Assembly: GCA_015501585.1 (NCBI GenBank)
Contig: JADNRY010000030.1
Location: 62,001-126,000, forward strand
Reading direction: 5' to 3'
DNA from: Rhodocollybia butyracea
Taxonomy: Eukaryota; Basidiomycota; Agaricomycetes; Agaricales; Omphalotaceae
Length of the DNA: 64,000 bases
Positions 47,622 to 57,476 of the stretch are shown here, in pieces. Below the pieces are notes generated by a model. It was not told the DNA's origin, searched no databases, and saw nothing but the letters and a program-made list of their open reading frames with translations. A program made the translations under genes and the position numbers. How positions within the stretch are numbered: the first letter of the stretch is position 1; every line of letters begins with the position of its first letter.

Positions 47622-48479
47622 GCGCGACATATAAAAAGAAGAATAAAGAAACTATTTCAAGTGTTAAAAAAACGGTATTGTACATCGAAGGGTAATTGTA
47701 TCATCTTTGGGTCTTCATATCTATCTATCTCTATCTTACTGGGTTTTTTGGCGTACGTATTCTTTTGGGTTCATTTCTCTTCGTTGGTATGGATTTCTAG
47801 AATTTCACCTGGGCTTTGTGTGTCTCTTATTTATGATTGATGAACATAGACATGACTTACGAACTACTGTTACTATCTTTCTCTGCGGGTTTTTGGTTTC
47901 TTGGGTTTTATTGAGCTTGTGGGCTGGAGCATATACGTACAACATTAGACTTGGTTGTACGCTATATATACCTGTCGTTTTGTAGGGTTCTTAGGCAAAT
48001 TCTTTTAGGGTGCCTCTTTATTGATGAGGCGATGAGTGACTGTGCACGTTGTTTGCACGCACTTGTCGTGTCACGCCTTAGGAAGAAGACCCCGAATTGA
48101 TACTCGTCAACTGTTTTGGCCACTTTTTCACTTTGTAGATATCTTTGGCCTCACGGCCACTCGAAGCCTCATGGGATACTCTCAGTCTCAAATACAGAGA
48201 TTTTTGGGCTGATCCGTGGCTTTTCTTCACACCTAGGGACTCTTGGCCGGTCTTCTTCCTCTGAAATGACACCACAAATACTACAAATAATTGGAACGCA
48301 GCCTTCGGGGCGTCAAGCTATAAGAGGCGCCTCTGATAGCCTCCAGCGTTGCTCCCGAATTTTAACTGCAACGTTAACTGCGGCCGGACTGCACATATAG
48401 CCTTTCTAATTGTATAAATATAGGCCAAGCTCGCCGCTCGGCTGCTCCACAGAGAAGTTTTTCTTTTTCACCAACTACA
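47622..48479. other. Intergenic region
   Basis: Holds the kinase 3' flank and the promoter of the next gene. A hydrophobic frame at 47707-47985 lacks an ATG start and lies in T-rich 3' sequence, so it is probably chance. No RNA gene seen. Confidence 0.45.
48413..48420 (+). promoter_or_regulatory. TATA box of the Ser/Thr-rich membrane protein gene
   Basis: TATAAATA ends 59 nt before the ATG at 48480, which supports that start. Confidence 0.6.
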
Positions 48480-49519
48480 ATGATCATACCTACTCTCGAC
48501 ATGGCCATCTAGTGAGCTTTCTTTGTTGGCGAGTCGCCTTTTTATTTTAATGGTTTATTAGTGGCCGAGCTGAAACGAGTAACACTCCTTCTCCGACGGC
48601 CTCGAGCACTGGAGCTTCTACTTCCTCGGGGACAACTAGTGGCACATCTAGCACCGGTTCTTCATCGTCTGTGTCAGCATCAGCATCATCCACGTCAGCG
48701 TCAGTGTCGTCTTCGTCAGTGTCAACATCATCCGGTTCCACAACATCCTCGAGTGCTAGCTCTACGACAGCATCCTCCGCCAGCTCCACGAGTTCTTCTT
48801 CATCTACTTCATCTAGTGCTAGTGCAACCGCCACTCAATCGTCGTCACATTCGAGTTCACGTTCCAAGGAAATCGGTGGCATAGTTGGTGGTGTTATCGG
48901 GGGATTGATTGTGTTAACTCTGATCTCAGTCATCTTCTCTGCACTTAGAAGAAAAAGACGTAAATCCCTCAAACGTCCTCGAGGATCAGTCTACCTCGGA
49001 AATATGGACCAGAACCAACTAGACGCGTTTATTGGCGCAAAAACGTCCAGTGTTTCACACAACACGTCTTCCCAGCCGCTGCTCTCGGCTACTTCTGGAG
49101 ATCAGGCTGAACTACGCGTCCCGCGCGAAACTCCAATGCCAGAATATCCTCCCGAAACTGCCACTCCTCACCTCCTATCTCCCTATAGTGATAATGGACA
49201 CGACATTGACACTGGTCGTGATCTAGATCAGAGCAACGATGGCGAAGCTAGTGATGCCGACCATTCTGGTTTCTTTCCATCCCCTTACTCTCAGCACGGC
49301 CACGATGCTCCCGCTGATGAAACTGCTTCACCCGCTCCTCGTAATCTGACCATTTCACCCCGACCTGAATCACAGTTTTACGAGCCTATTGCTGTGCAAC
49401 CAGCACAATTCTCTATCAGAGACCTGGAGGCTTCTGTTGCTGGAAGCAGACCTGGTACACCCGCCTCATTGTCGATGGCTTCTAGAGCACCTCCCGGTTT
49501 GCATGAACCCCCATCGTAA
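48480..49519 (+). CDS. Ser/Thr-rich single-pass membrane protein (Mid2/WSC-sensor-like architecture)
   Basis: Exon 1 (48480-48511) encodes MIIPTLDMAI. A 50-nt intron (48512-48561) with GTGAGC and TTATTAG ends joins YGRAETSNTPSPTAS. The total is 329 residues. About 85 residues of nearly pure Ser/Thr/Ala (up to about residue 115) form a likely O-mannosylated ectodomain. The helix IGGIVGGVIGGLIVLTLISV follows, with glycine spacing typical of these sensors, then a basic stop-transfer RRKRRKSLKRPRGS. The cytosolic tail of about 180 residues has several SP/TP sites and ends SRAPPGLHEPPS. The architecture resembles cell-wall stress sensors, but no WSC domain and no cleavable signal peptide is visible. 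Insertion by the single helix as a type III protein is inferred. Confidence 0.8.
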
Positions 49520-50305
49520 TCAATCACTCCCACGAATGGAGCAAAAGGAACAGGATTATGCACTAAGTGCTGCGGACCATCTACATACATAGACTCGAGA
49601 CACTGGACACTACCTATATTTATCTCTACCACTAATCCGATATGACACGGACGTTACTCTAGAATAGTACGTTCCTTCACCCCGCACCGCGTAGACATAT
49701 TCTGTGGTGCTCACGAATCCGATATGACACGGACTTTTACTCTACTCATTGTACCTAGAATAGTACATTTCCTCAGCACCGCATATGTTGTTTGCAGCAT
49801 CTGTAGAGTCATCTGTTTCAGCTGCCGTCAAATCTGTGTATTTGCAGGCAAACTAGTAATATGAACGCTCCAACAAAATGCGCTCGGTCATATCGTGGTA
49901 CTCCGAGTCCTCAAACAGTGCTGAGAAAGGGAAGGAGGTCGAGGCTTGGACGAGACTTGGAACAGACAACTGGTATCCAAGCACGAGCATAAACCATCAA
50001 GGACAAGGGCTCCCCTTACATTCCTGGGTTTGTTTAATGTTACGCGTTGCCAAACAGAGGGAATGGTACATCTATGTGCAAACAAATTTGGAAACGCGAG
50101 GAAAGTACAACGTCCGAGCTATTATTATGAAAAAGGAAGGGTACATACAAAAGTTCGAAGGGGAAGATTATAGCTACATACATACGCTCTACGAAAACCC
50201 AATCGAATAAGTTAGAGGATGATTAATTGTCTGTTTCGACCCATAGCATAGATTCTGCTTCAGAATAGTCCATAAAAAGAAATTATACGGGCAGGTTACA
50301 CCTCC
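49520..50305. other. Intergenic region with a diverged direct repeat
   Basis: Contains the direct repeat listed separately and an open plus frame at about 49878-50210 (110 codons) without family resemblance, which I do not support as a gene. The right end is the 3' flank of the zinc-finger gene. Confidence 0.45.
49634..49783. repeat. Diverged direct repeat, two copies of about 55-68 bp
   Basis: Copy 1 (49634-49688) and copy 2 (49716-49783) both start AATCCGATATGACACGGAC and both contain AGAATAGTAC(G/A)TT followed by a CACCGC-like end. Copy 2 has an insertion of about 12 bp in the middle. The repeat lies just after the stop of the Ser/Thr-rich protein gene, so it probably sits in its 3' UTR. 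Confidence 0.85.
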
Positions 50306-51364
50306 CTATGTAGAGTCCCTGGATTCTCCATCTTCACTGGAATCCTCCTCAGGTGCCACTTGATGAACAATGCGTACATGGCGGCGCATGTTACTCCTGA
50401 CGCTGAAAGAACGATGACAACCTTCCTCGGGGCAAACATAGGCTGTCGGATTTGTTGTTTACTTTTTTTCAAGGCACGCAATAAGATTTGACAACTTACG
50501 TTTTTCCCCAGTGTGAGTGGTAAGATGAATCTACGTTAAAAGAGACATCAGACCGGAGCTTGACCATGATATGCTATCTGAATGAACTTCACACAACTCA
50601 CCTTCAAGCCAGAGGGCCTACTGAATCGTTTCCCACAATAACCACATTGATGCCGGGTATTCGAAGAGCTCTCGCTACCTCGGAGGTCAAACATGGACCG
50701 CGGGTAAACGGGATTGGGACCAGTAAAGTCCAAGTCACGCATATCGTGGACTGTGTGGTAACTTCGAGGATACCCTGTCTGGCCCGGGGTTGAGCTGCAA
50801 CTGTCGTTATACGTATAGCCATATTCACCATGACCAGCAGGGAGATAACCGGGTTCCCCTCTATAGTGATAGCGGTCGTTGTAAGAATGCTGTCTGGACG
50901 GGACAGACTCTCGAGCAGAAGCTAGAGCAGACATGGCTCGATTTGTTTCAATCGCAGAAACTCGAGGGTCGCGTGGAGAACTTGATATTCTAGATGGATC
51001 ATTTGACATCGGAGCGCTTGTACTATACGAATAGTCCTGTGAATAAGATGGTGCTTAGGACCACACGACATGAATGTGACGTAGTAACCCACAGGCTGCA
51101 TATTTGCCGAGGGAAACTGGGGCCACGAATCTCCACGAGTAGGTATCTGCCTACTGGGTATTTGTTGCTGTCCAGCAGGTAGCGGTGGCAATCTGAGAGA
51201 GGACGGCGTTCTTGAGTTACCATTATCTGCAATGAGCCAACGTCAGATCTGAAAGCGATAAGGAGGTAAATAGAAAGTCTACCGAAAATCCGAGATATAG
51301 AAGGTAAGACAGGTCGATCTTCCTGCTGCGAGTCGTCCACTAGGTTAAAACGGCTATGATACAT
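50306..51364 (-). CDS. C2H2 zinc-finger transcription factor, paralogue A
   Basis: Start at 51364 (MYHSRFNLVDDSQQEDRP). Exons join as VLPSISRIF / DNGNSRTPSSLRLPPLPAG / DYSYSTSAPMSNDPS, the latter across a 56-nt intron with GTGGGT and CACAG ends. A Tyr/Gly/Pro-rich middle follows. Two adjacent C2H2 fingers form the C-terminus: QCGYCGKRFSRPSGLKIHL-TTH, linker TGEKP, then YVCPEEGCHRSFSVRSNMRR-HVRIVH. An acidic Ser-rich tail ends at a TAG at 50306-50308. Introns interrupt each finger, after SGLK and inside the TGEK linker. Two-finger proteins of this size act as sequence-specific transcription factors; the target is unknown. It lies 676 bp downstream of a clear paralogue on the same strand. Confidence 0.87.
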
Positions 51365-52040
51365 ATTCTAATGTTGATAGGATGGGAGTGGTCTGGTTAA
51401 TCCTATTCCGATTCGTAGTCAAACTCTTATATACTACTACCTGGCGTAGAGACGCTAGACTGGCATGTGAAGGTTAAGGCTGCTCTTAAATTCATATTGT
51501 TCGAGGGATATTCTACGGTTCATTGCCACAGTGTTGATGAAATTCGATTAAGTAACAACGGTAGTGAAGTCTGGAATACATTGTACAAGCGCAGCGTCGC
51601 TTGCAAACTACCATCTCTCATCACGTGGCCATCATCACTACTGGTTAACTGAACCTACGCCTCTCTTCCTTTTGCCACCTGTTGCAAAAAGAAATGGCCA
51701 CGCATACCACGGTGCAGGCCCTTGCTTTAGATCGCAAAAGGGTTAGTCATATAACCAGTTAATTCTCATAAACATCGAAATAATCGGACACCACCGATGC
51801 TGTCAGGGATGCTGTGCTGATTTCCTTTTTCCCAAACGGTAGAACGGAAAACTTTCTTTGCTTAACCCTGGGTTTAATTTTCGCCATAGTAAAGAAACGC
51901 TGAATCGCTCGGATGCAGAGCGACCGGCCAATTTTTTTCACAGGAATTTGTTTACAATAAGTTATAAGTTAAATACCGGGGAAGATACATATTCTCTAAT
52001 CAGCATCAGCTTAGATATCAGCTACATCTATTATTACAGT
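51365..52040. other. Intergenic region between the zinc-finger paralogues
   Basis: Contains the promoter of paralogue A (TATA box at 51426-51433) and the 3' flank of paralogue B. No other gene or repeat recognised. Confidence 0.5.
51426..51433 (-). promoter_or_regulatory. TATA box of zinc-finger paralogue A
   Basis: TATATAAG on the minus strand, 61 nt upstream of the ATG at 51364. Confidence 0.6.
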
Positions 52041-53138
52041 CTACTCAGACCAGTCATCTTTTGATTGTTCTTCACCAGATGATTGCGAATGGTGATTTTG
52101 GTGAACGAGACGAATGTGGCGCAGCATGTTGCTACGAACTCCAAAGCGACGCCTGCAGCTCTCCTCTGGGCACACAAAATCTGAACGTGAATGGTGAGAG
52201 GATGAATTGAGAAGAAAGAGTTGAATCCCCACCTTTATCACCTGTATGAGATATGATGTGAATCTATGCAGACAATATTAGCCCAAGTGAATTTGGAAAT
52301 ACAAATCCCTACCTTTAAAGCACTCGGTCGTAGGAAACCCTTCCCGCAATAGCTACACTCGTACTTGGGTGCCTTTGATGAGCCATGTTCATCTGGATTA
52401 TATCCTTGCCCAGCTGGTATGTTATTTCCCAAGTGTTCATGGGCTCGGGAGCCTCCGCTACGCGACCCTTCCACATAAGACGTAGGAGGGCCCGCGCGAG
52501 CTCCATGAGATGAGGAATGCACATAATTAGGGGGCGGAGGAACGTAAGAATACTGGCTAGGACCATACCCCGACGGGGGAGCGCCCATATGCCTATTTTC
52601 CATTCTTCCGGGATGCATTATCGCAGCTTGCTCAGTCCTACCAGAAGACTGATGGCGGGATGCCATCGGAGGTACATATTCATGAGCACTGTGCGATGAA
52701 GCCGTCCTGACGAAAGGAGGAGGCCCAGGGGGGTGAGGCTGAGAGGACAAAAATGGTCCGCCGGTCTCAGCGTGATGGTGTCGTGCTCGCTTCAATTGAG
52801 GATCCTGCAGATCAGGAGCCACAGGAAGGTAGCCAGGAGAGTTTACGTAAGCCTATAGTGTTACATGAGGATGTCAGCCAATTGTATTGCCCTAAAATAA
52901 CGGAAGGATTTACTCTGTTACTCGAGCTCCTGTGGCTCGAGTGCTGATTTAATTCGGAGCCTTCGCGACTAGCTCGCAAGGGGGGTAGAGAGCTAATGTT
53001 GCTGGAAGGAGCATCTTTCGAAATACATATGAAAACGGTTTATTGGCCGCGCATACAAAAATACTCACTAAAAATTTGTGAAATAGGTGGCAAAGTTACG
53101 TCCTCTGGACGTTGTCTGTGTGATCGATTCGAGGACAT
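52041..53138 (-). CDS. C2H2 zinc-finger transcription factor, paralogue B
   Basis: Start chosen at 53138 (MSSNRSHRQRPEDVTLPP), because an earlier in-frame ATG at 53183 is only 11 nt from a TATA box. Exons join LPPISQIF / NAPSSNISSLPPLRASREG / SYVNSPGYLPVAPDLQDPQ, the same order and breakpoints as paralogue A. The middle is rich in His/Pro/Ser/Tyr. The C-terminal fingers read YECSYCGKGFLRPSALKIHI and FVCPEESCRRRFGVRSNMLR with RHIRLVH completing the second. The linker TGDKD departs from the usual TGEKP. The tail is acidic (SSGEEQSKDDWSE), stop at 52041. Fingers differ from paralogue A mainly at exposed positions, so DNA targets may overlap. Probable role: transcription factor. Confidence 0.85.
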
Positions 53139-53194
53139 TCTCGCTAGGTTGTGGTGGATCCGAACTTTAGATAAATCGACCATCTGCAATGCTC

Positions 53195-53200
53195 TTTATA
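53195..53200 (-). promoter_or_regulatory. TATA box of zinc-finger paralogue B
   Basis: TATAAAG on the minus strand, 56 nt upstream of the chosen ATG at 53138. It makes the upstream ATG at 53183 unlikely to be transcribed. Confidence 0.6.
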
Positions 53201-53895
53201 AGAGTATCAATGGCGTGAAACTACTAAAGTGATTATTTTCGCAAGCTCAAGAAACTCATTGGATATCTGACGGAGGGCGGTGGTATGCAACAGTTCAAGT
53301 GAGCTCAGTTATGCATTTGGAGAGCCCTAAAAATATGATGGCACTTGAAATAATTGAAAATAGGTACTCGACACGATCACTGACTCGCCTCGCCTGTAAA
53401 TCCATATCCTACATAATCAGGTCAAGGTACAGATTAGGCGCATGTTGTATACTTGTTGTATACTTGTTGACTTTGCATGAGTTTATACCTGAATATTATC
53501 AAGATGACTGTGCTCGTAGTCACGGGTGTCGTTGTTCCAGGCAGACATCGAGTACGGCAAGATTGTCGAAGAATGGAAGGTTGGCGGTTGGATTCATATT
53601 TACTACTGGACATTCGGGATTTAAACAGTAATGAGTGGAGACCTGATACGCGTGGCGAGATGTCGCACTACCTTTGCGGCGTTCGAAGCCATGTGGAATA
53701 CCATCAGAGTGCATAGATGTACATGTGAAAGCCATTGTCCCACTCTCAGTTGATAGTAATGGTTGAACGGGAAGAACATCTAAGCATAGGCAAAGGCTCG
53801 TAACCTCGTATACACGAGGAGCACACACCAATTCTGCACAGAATACACCGATCATTACACAAATGAACAATACACAGTCTTGCCACAATCTGACC
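53201..53895. other. Intergenic region
   Basis: Upstream of paralogue B and downstream of the BTB gene. Open frames at 53299-53716 (plus) have no family resemblance, and the minus frame crossing it is a shadow of the BTB gene. A short tandem copy (ATACTTGTTG twice) occurs near 53449-53469. Confidence 0.45.
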
Positions 53896-55034
53896 TCAAC
53901 CCCAAGCGGTGACTTGAATATCGCCAAACCATTCGGGCAGTGAATGCCAAAATTCATCCCGGGCGGCTTCCACCTCCAAACGAAACTCTGCTCGACAGTA
54001 TTCACATGGACGCAGAAGTACCCTTTGACCTCCATCATCCATTTCCTGCATCAGCTCGGCATTCTTGATGGTAAACAATGGGTCGCAACTACGGAAGCAG
54101 ACGAGGCTGTTCGTGTCGCGAAGGATGTCATAGTAGATATTTTCGAATGCGGCTTGGCAGAATCGACGTCGAAGGTGATCGCCACTATAAAGACAATCGA
54201 CAGAGGGTCTTCTGAATTCTAGTTGATTAACGAGAAATGTCGACAGAAACCTGGAAGCATCCTCTCGTCCCTTGAAAAGCGCAAACAAGTCTTCTTCCGA
54301 TAGTTGATGACATTCGTTGGTATCTGAGGCAATGTATCCTGCGGCAGTGCTACTGACAGGAAACCTGGAGAGATCGTAAAAGCAAGCCGGTAAAAGCTCA
54401 GGTGCCTTGACTGATCGTGCTAGATTGATGATGAGTCTTATATAGATAACGTGAGCATAAGGTCATAATATAAAATTGAAAAGTACCTACATTGGATGAG
54501 GAGTAAATTTCCGCGGTTCGTAAATGTTATTGGAATTCAACATTGCATCCTCACGAGCATCCCATGAGGCTAAACTGGAAGGCCAGGCAATAGACAGCCT
54601 ACGAAGAAGTTCTTTTCGCAGTCGATTTACTTGGTACTTGGTTGCCAGACGTATCAGTGCAGAGACGGTAGGGAAGGATTCAGCGGTGAATGGTAGTTCG
54701 GCTCTGAATGATCAAGTTGGATGATAAATTCAATCATGATAAGTATATGTATGGCTACTCACATTCCATCATATATGGCAATCAGAAAGTAAAACATATC
54801 TTCTGAGTTATCTTGCACCTGCAACACTGGTCGACCTTCGAGACATCTTGAATTTTCAAGAGCTTCTACCGCAGTTCGGAGAATTGGCGAGTGACGACAA
54901 AGAAGACCTTTATGGACGATAAAATATTTCGGCCAGGCCAATAAAGCAAGATTTCCGTCAGTGAAAGAGAGAGTTGGATGTTTGGTGACTTTTTCAAGCC
55001 GATTAGCTTTCGAAGGTAATTTGCAGGGAGACAT
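53896..55034 (-). CDS. BTB/POZ domain protein
   Basis: Start at 55034 (MSPCKLPSKANRLEKVTKHP). The BTB fold is recognised by LSFTDGNLALLAWPKYFIVH-KGLLCRHSPILRTAVEAL, where the K-G/L-L-x-x-x-S-P element is the family's conserved helix. It continues with EGRPVLQVQDNSEDMFYFLI and, after an intron, AELPFTAESFPTVSALIRLA and KYQVNRLRKELLRRLSIAWP. The C-terminal half has no known domain but contains several Cys (CFRSCD, CEYCRAEF) in the pattern seen in many Agaricomycete BTB proteins. Stop at 53896. About 340 residues. These proteins form large fungal families; a role as Cullin-3 adaptor is known for some BTB proteins but not shown here. It is divergent from the caprin-like gene (261 bp apart). Confidence 0.83.
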
Positions 55035-55295
55035 GGTATGAGATTTTTGCTAATAGTTTCGGGACACGTAAAAGAGCGTGTAGTACAAAAGGAGTGAAAT
55101 TTGCCAATAGCGAGGACGAATAGAGATGAACACTGGAAGAATAGTCTGAGAATGGGGAGCGCGTCGAGAGTCTTGGGCGTTTAGCTTTGCCCTTCTAGCG
55201 CTCTTACGCCATGTGACTAGAGTTTTTCTGGCTCCGAGTCTTTCAAGGCTAAGCTTCATCTCCACAACACCTTCAATCTTCTTTCTATAATTACA

Positions 55296-57163
55296 ATGTC
55301 GGAAACTCCCGCTCAACGTGTTATTCCTGGGGCTCCGCCGCCGCCGGCTCTTACCAAGTCTCAACTAAAAAAGAAGCGCAAAACAAAAACAAAAGCGAAT
55401 GAGCCAGTAAGCGAGTCTCCGGTGGAAATCCCGAACGCTACAGCTGCTGCTCTGGTCGAAAAAGCTCCTGAAGCTGCGGATATTCAAGAGGGCGTCGTTG
55501 CTCCCGAGTTGGTTGTTCAACCGGAACAAACGCACTCTACTTCTGAGGACCTGACCCTCAAACTCAGCCCGATCGTCGACCTCGTCACTAAACGATTGAA
55601 AGCAACGAACAAAAAAATTGTAACCGTCGTGATTTACTTTTTTTCGAGCTGAAAATTCATTTTTTTCCCATCCAGACGCGTATAACCACGTATACTACTG
55701 TAGATCCTGCCTCACTGAATGAGGATCAAAAACGCGCGGTTAGTTCTCTTCCAGCTTTGGAAGCCATCTCCAAAGAGTTGTCGGAGGTTAAGAAGGCGGT
55801 CGAGGTGCGTTTTTCAAGATTCCAAGAAAGTTGAGTACTAAACTCAATCACAGGTACACGAAGCAGAGCTAGCTGATGAACTTGCTTCGAAACGGCGTAT
55901 AGCTGAAGGAATTGAAAAAATACGGCTCGCTGAAGCTGTTTCTGCTACAGAGGTAAGCTGCATTTTTGAAGAAAGAGCTCGCATAAACGCCAGTTTTACA
56001 GGCTTTGAATGTCCAAAAAACTGCCAAACTCTTGTCTTTCATCCAACTGCGAACTCTTCTTGCTTCGGGGGAGTTCGACTTATCTGCATTGGGGGTCAGC
56101 GAAGAAGAAGCTCGCGCTGTCTATACTGCTGGGGCTGTACTGCTTGGGAGCGACATCGAGGCCAAAGAGGCTGTTATCCACGGCTTTCTTACTGTTGACG
56201 GAGATTTTGAAGACGTTCTTTGTATGCTATTAATTAACGTTGACGTTTTACCTGGTCCTTCTGATGCTTTTTCAGATTCACGGTTCCTCGAAATTTCTAC
56301 ACAAGTGCTTAATCCACCTGTTCAAGTTGATGTACCAGAGCCAGTTGCGGACGAACCCGTGCCTGAACCTTCACAAGATGACCACTCTGAGCTAGAGATC
56401 TCAGTTCCTCCCAGCGTTCCCATAACAACTACAGGAAGCTTCCACTTTATGCAGGCAAGCGAGCTGGAAACTACGTCGTTTGAGGACAGTGCGGAGTGGG
56501 TTGAGGCCGCTGACGTAGATAACACGGAAGAAGTTTCCAAAGTCAATGGTGATGTCAAGGAAATCCCCACACGTGAGGTTTGTGGTGAAGGACACATCGC
56601 TTAAATTTGAATTGACCGTGTGCTGGTAGACTGCTATCGCAGCTGGACCGATTGACTGGGCTGCTGAGGGCGAAGATGATGAGCTACCGCCAATCGATAA
56701 TCTCCATGCTACTTTCGGGAAATCTGGCTCTGCTACTCCAGCCGCACAAGAAGTTGAAGATGTCGAACCCATTACTAATGGCCATATACCTGAACCTACA
56801 GTTGCTGCGCCCGTGCCAACCATTGAAGATGATGGCTTTACACAAGCTCGGGGATGGCGGGCAAGAGGCCGAGGACGTGGCGGAGAACGCGGAGGGGAAC
56901 GCGGAGGGCGAGGCCACCGTGGCCAAGACCGGAGTGGATATCGAGGTGGGGAACGAGGCGGGGAACGAGGAGGAGACCATGGGCCCTTCAGAGGTGGTCG
57001 AGGTGGAGATCATGGTGAGACGCTAACTCTACTTCTTTCGCCCCTTCTAACTCCACTTTCCCCTTCAGGATATCGTGGTCGCGGTGAATGGAGAGGCAGT
57101 GAAGGAAGAGGTGGAGGAAGAGGTGGACGGGGACGGGGACGAGGAGGACCCCCTCCTCAATAA
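55296..57163 (+). CDS. Caprin-like RNA-binding protein with C-terminal RGG repeats
   Basis: Start at 55296 (MSETPAQRVIPGAPPPPAL), followed by a basic KSQLKKKRKTKTK segment. After an intron, TYTTVDPASLNEDQKRAVSS and LPALEAISKELSEVKKAVE resemble the LNEDQ..AV helix of the caprin dimerisation region. A helical stretch follows (ELADELASKRRIAEGIEKIR), then QKTAKLLSFIQLRTLLASGE and AVYTAGAVLLGSDIEAKE. The second half is acidic and then turns into a long Arg/Gly block (from about 56850) of GERGGERGG- and GGRGRGRGG-type repeats, ending GGPPPQ and TAA at 57161-57163. RGG tails bind RNA and support condensate formation. A cytoplasmic RNA-granule role is inferred from caprin homology, which is moderate. 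Confidence 0.75.
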
Positions 57164-57476
57164 AAAGTAAATCCAGTTTTTGAAAAGTGCCAGAGGGGAT
57201 ACAAGTGGTTATTTTTTTTGTACAAATTCTTTTTGCAGTATTACTGCCTAACTCTCCTTCCTACATCTTGATCTAGCTCATTGCAATCACTGTATATCAG
57301 TGTATCCTCATCTTGTACACCATTTATCCTTACTTATTATGCTCTGTTTATCTTACTCATCTTAGTTTTCTATTACCATTATTGAACCTGATTGAAAGCA
57401 GCCCAAAACAAACGATCTGATATAACCAGCTTTGACCGTCTTTTTCTCACGTAATTTTTTTTATTTTCGAGACACG
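57164..57476. other. Intergenic gap of 313 bp
   Basis: 3' flank of the caprin-like gene and promoter of THI6, T-rich. I see no THI-box riboswitch or RNA gene in it. Confidence 0.5.

Noticed and set aside
47707..47985. Hydrophobic 92-codon ORF
   Set aside because: Non-ATG start, T-rich 3' flank of the kinase gene; hydrophobicity follows from base composition.
48547..48834. Acidic minus-strand ORF opposite the Ser-rich protein
   Set aside because: It is the reverse reading of TCN-type serine codons in the plus-strand gene, a typical shadow.
42976..49519. Secondary-metabolite gene cluster around the P450
   Set aside because: Neighbours are SPO11, a protein kinase and a membrane protein; no backbone synthase, transporter or pathway enzyme is present.
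53520..54038. 172-codon minus-strand ORF
   Set aside because: It overlaps the BTB gene in another frame, and the BTB frame explains the region and continues into upstream exons.
56322..57013. Minus-strand Ser/Thr-rich ORFs
   Set aside because: They mirror the Glu/Gly/Arg-rich codons of the caprin-like gene on the plus strand.
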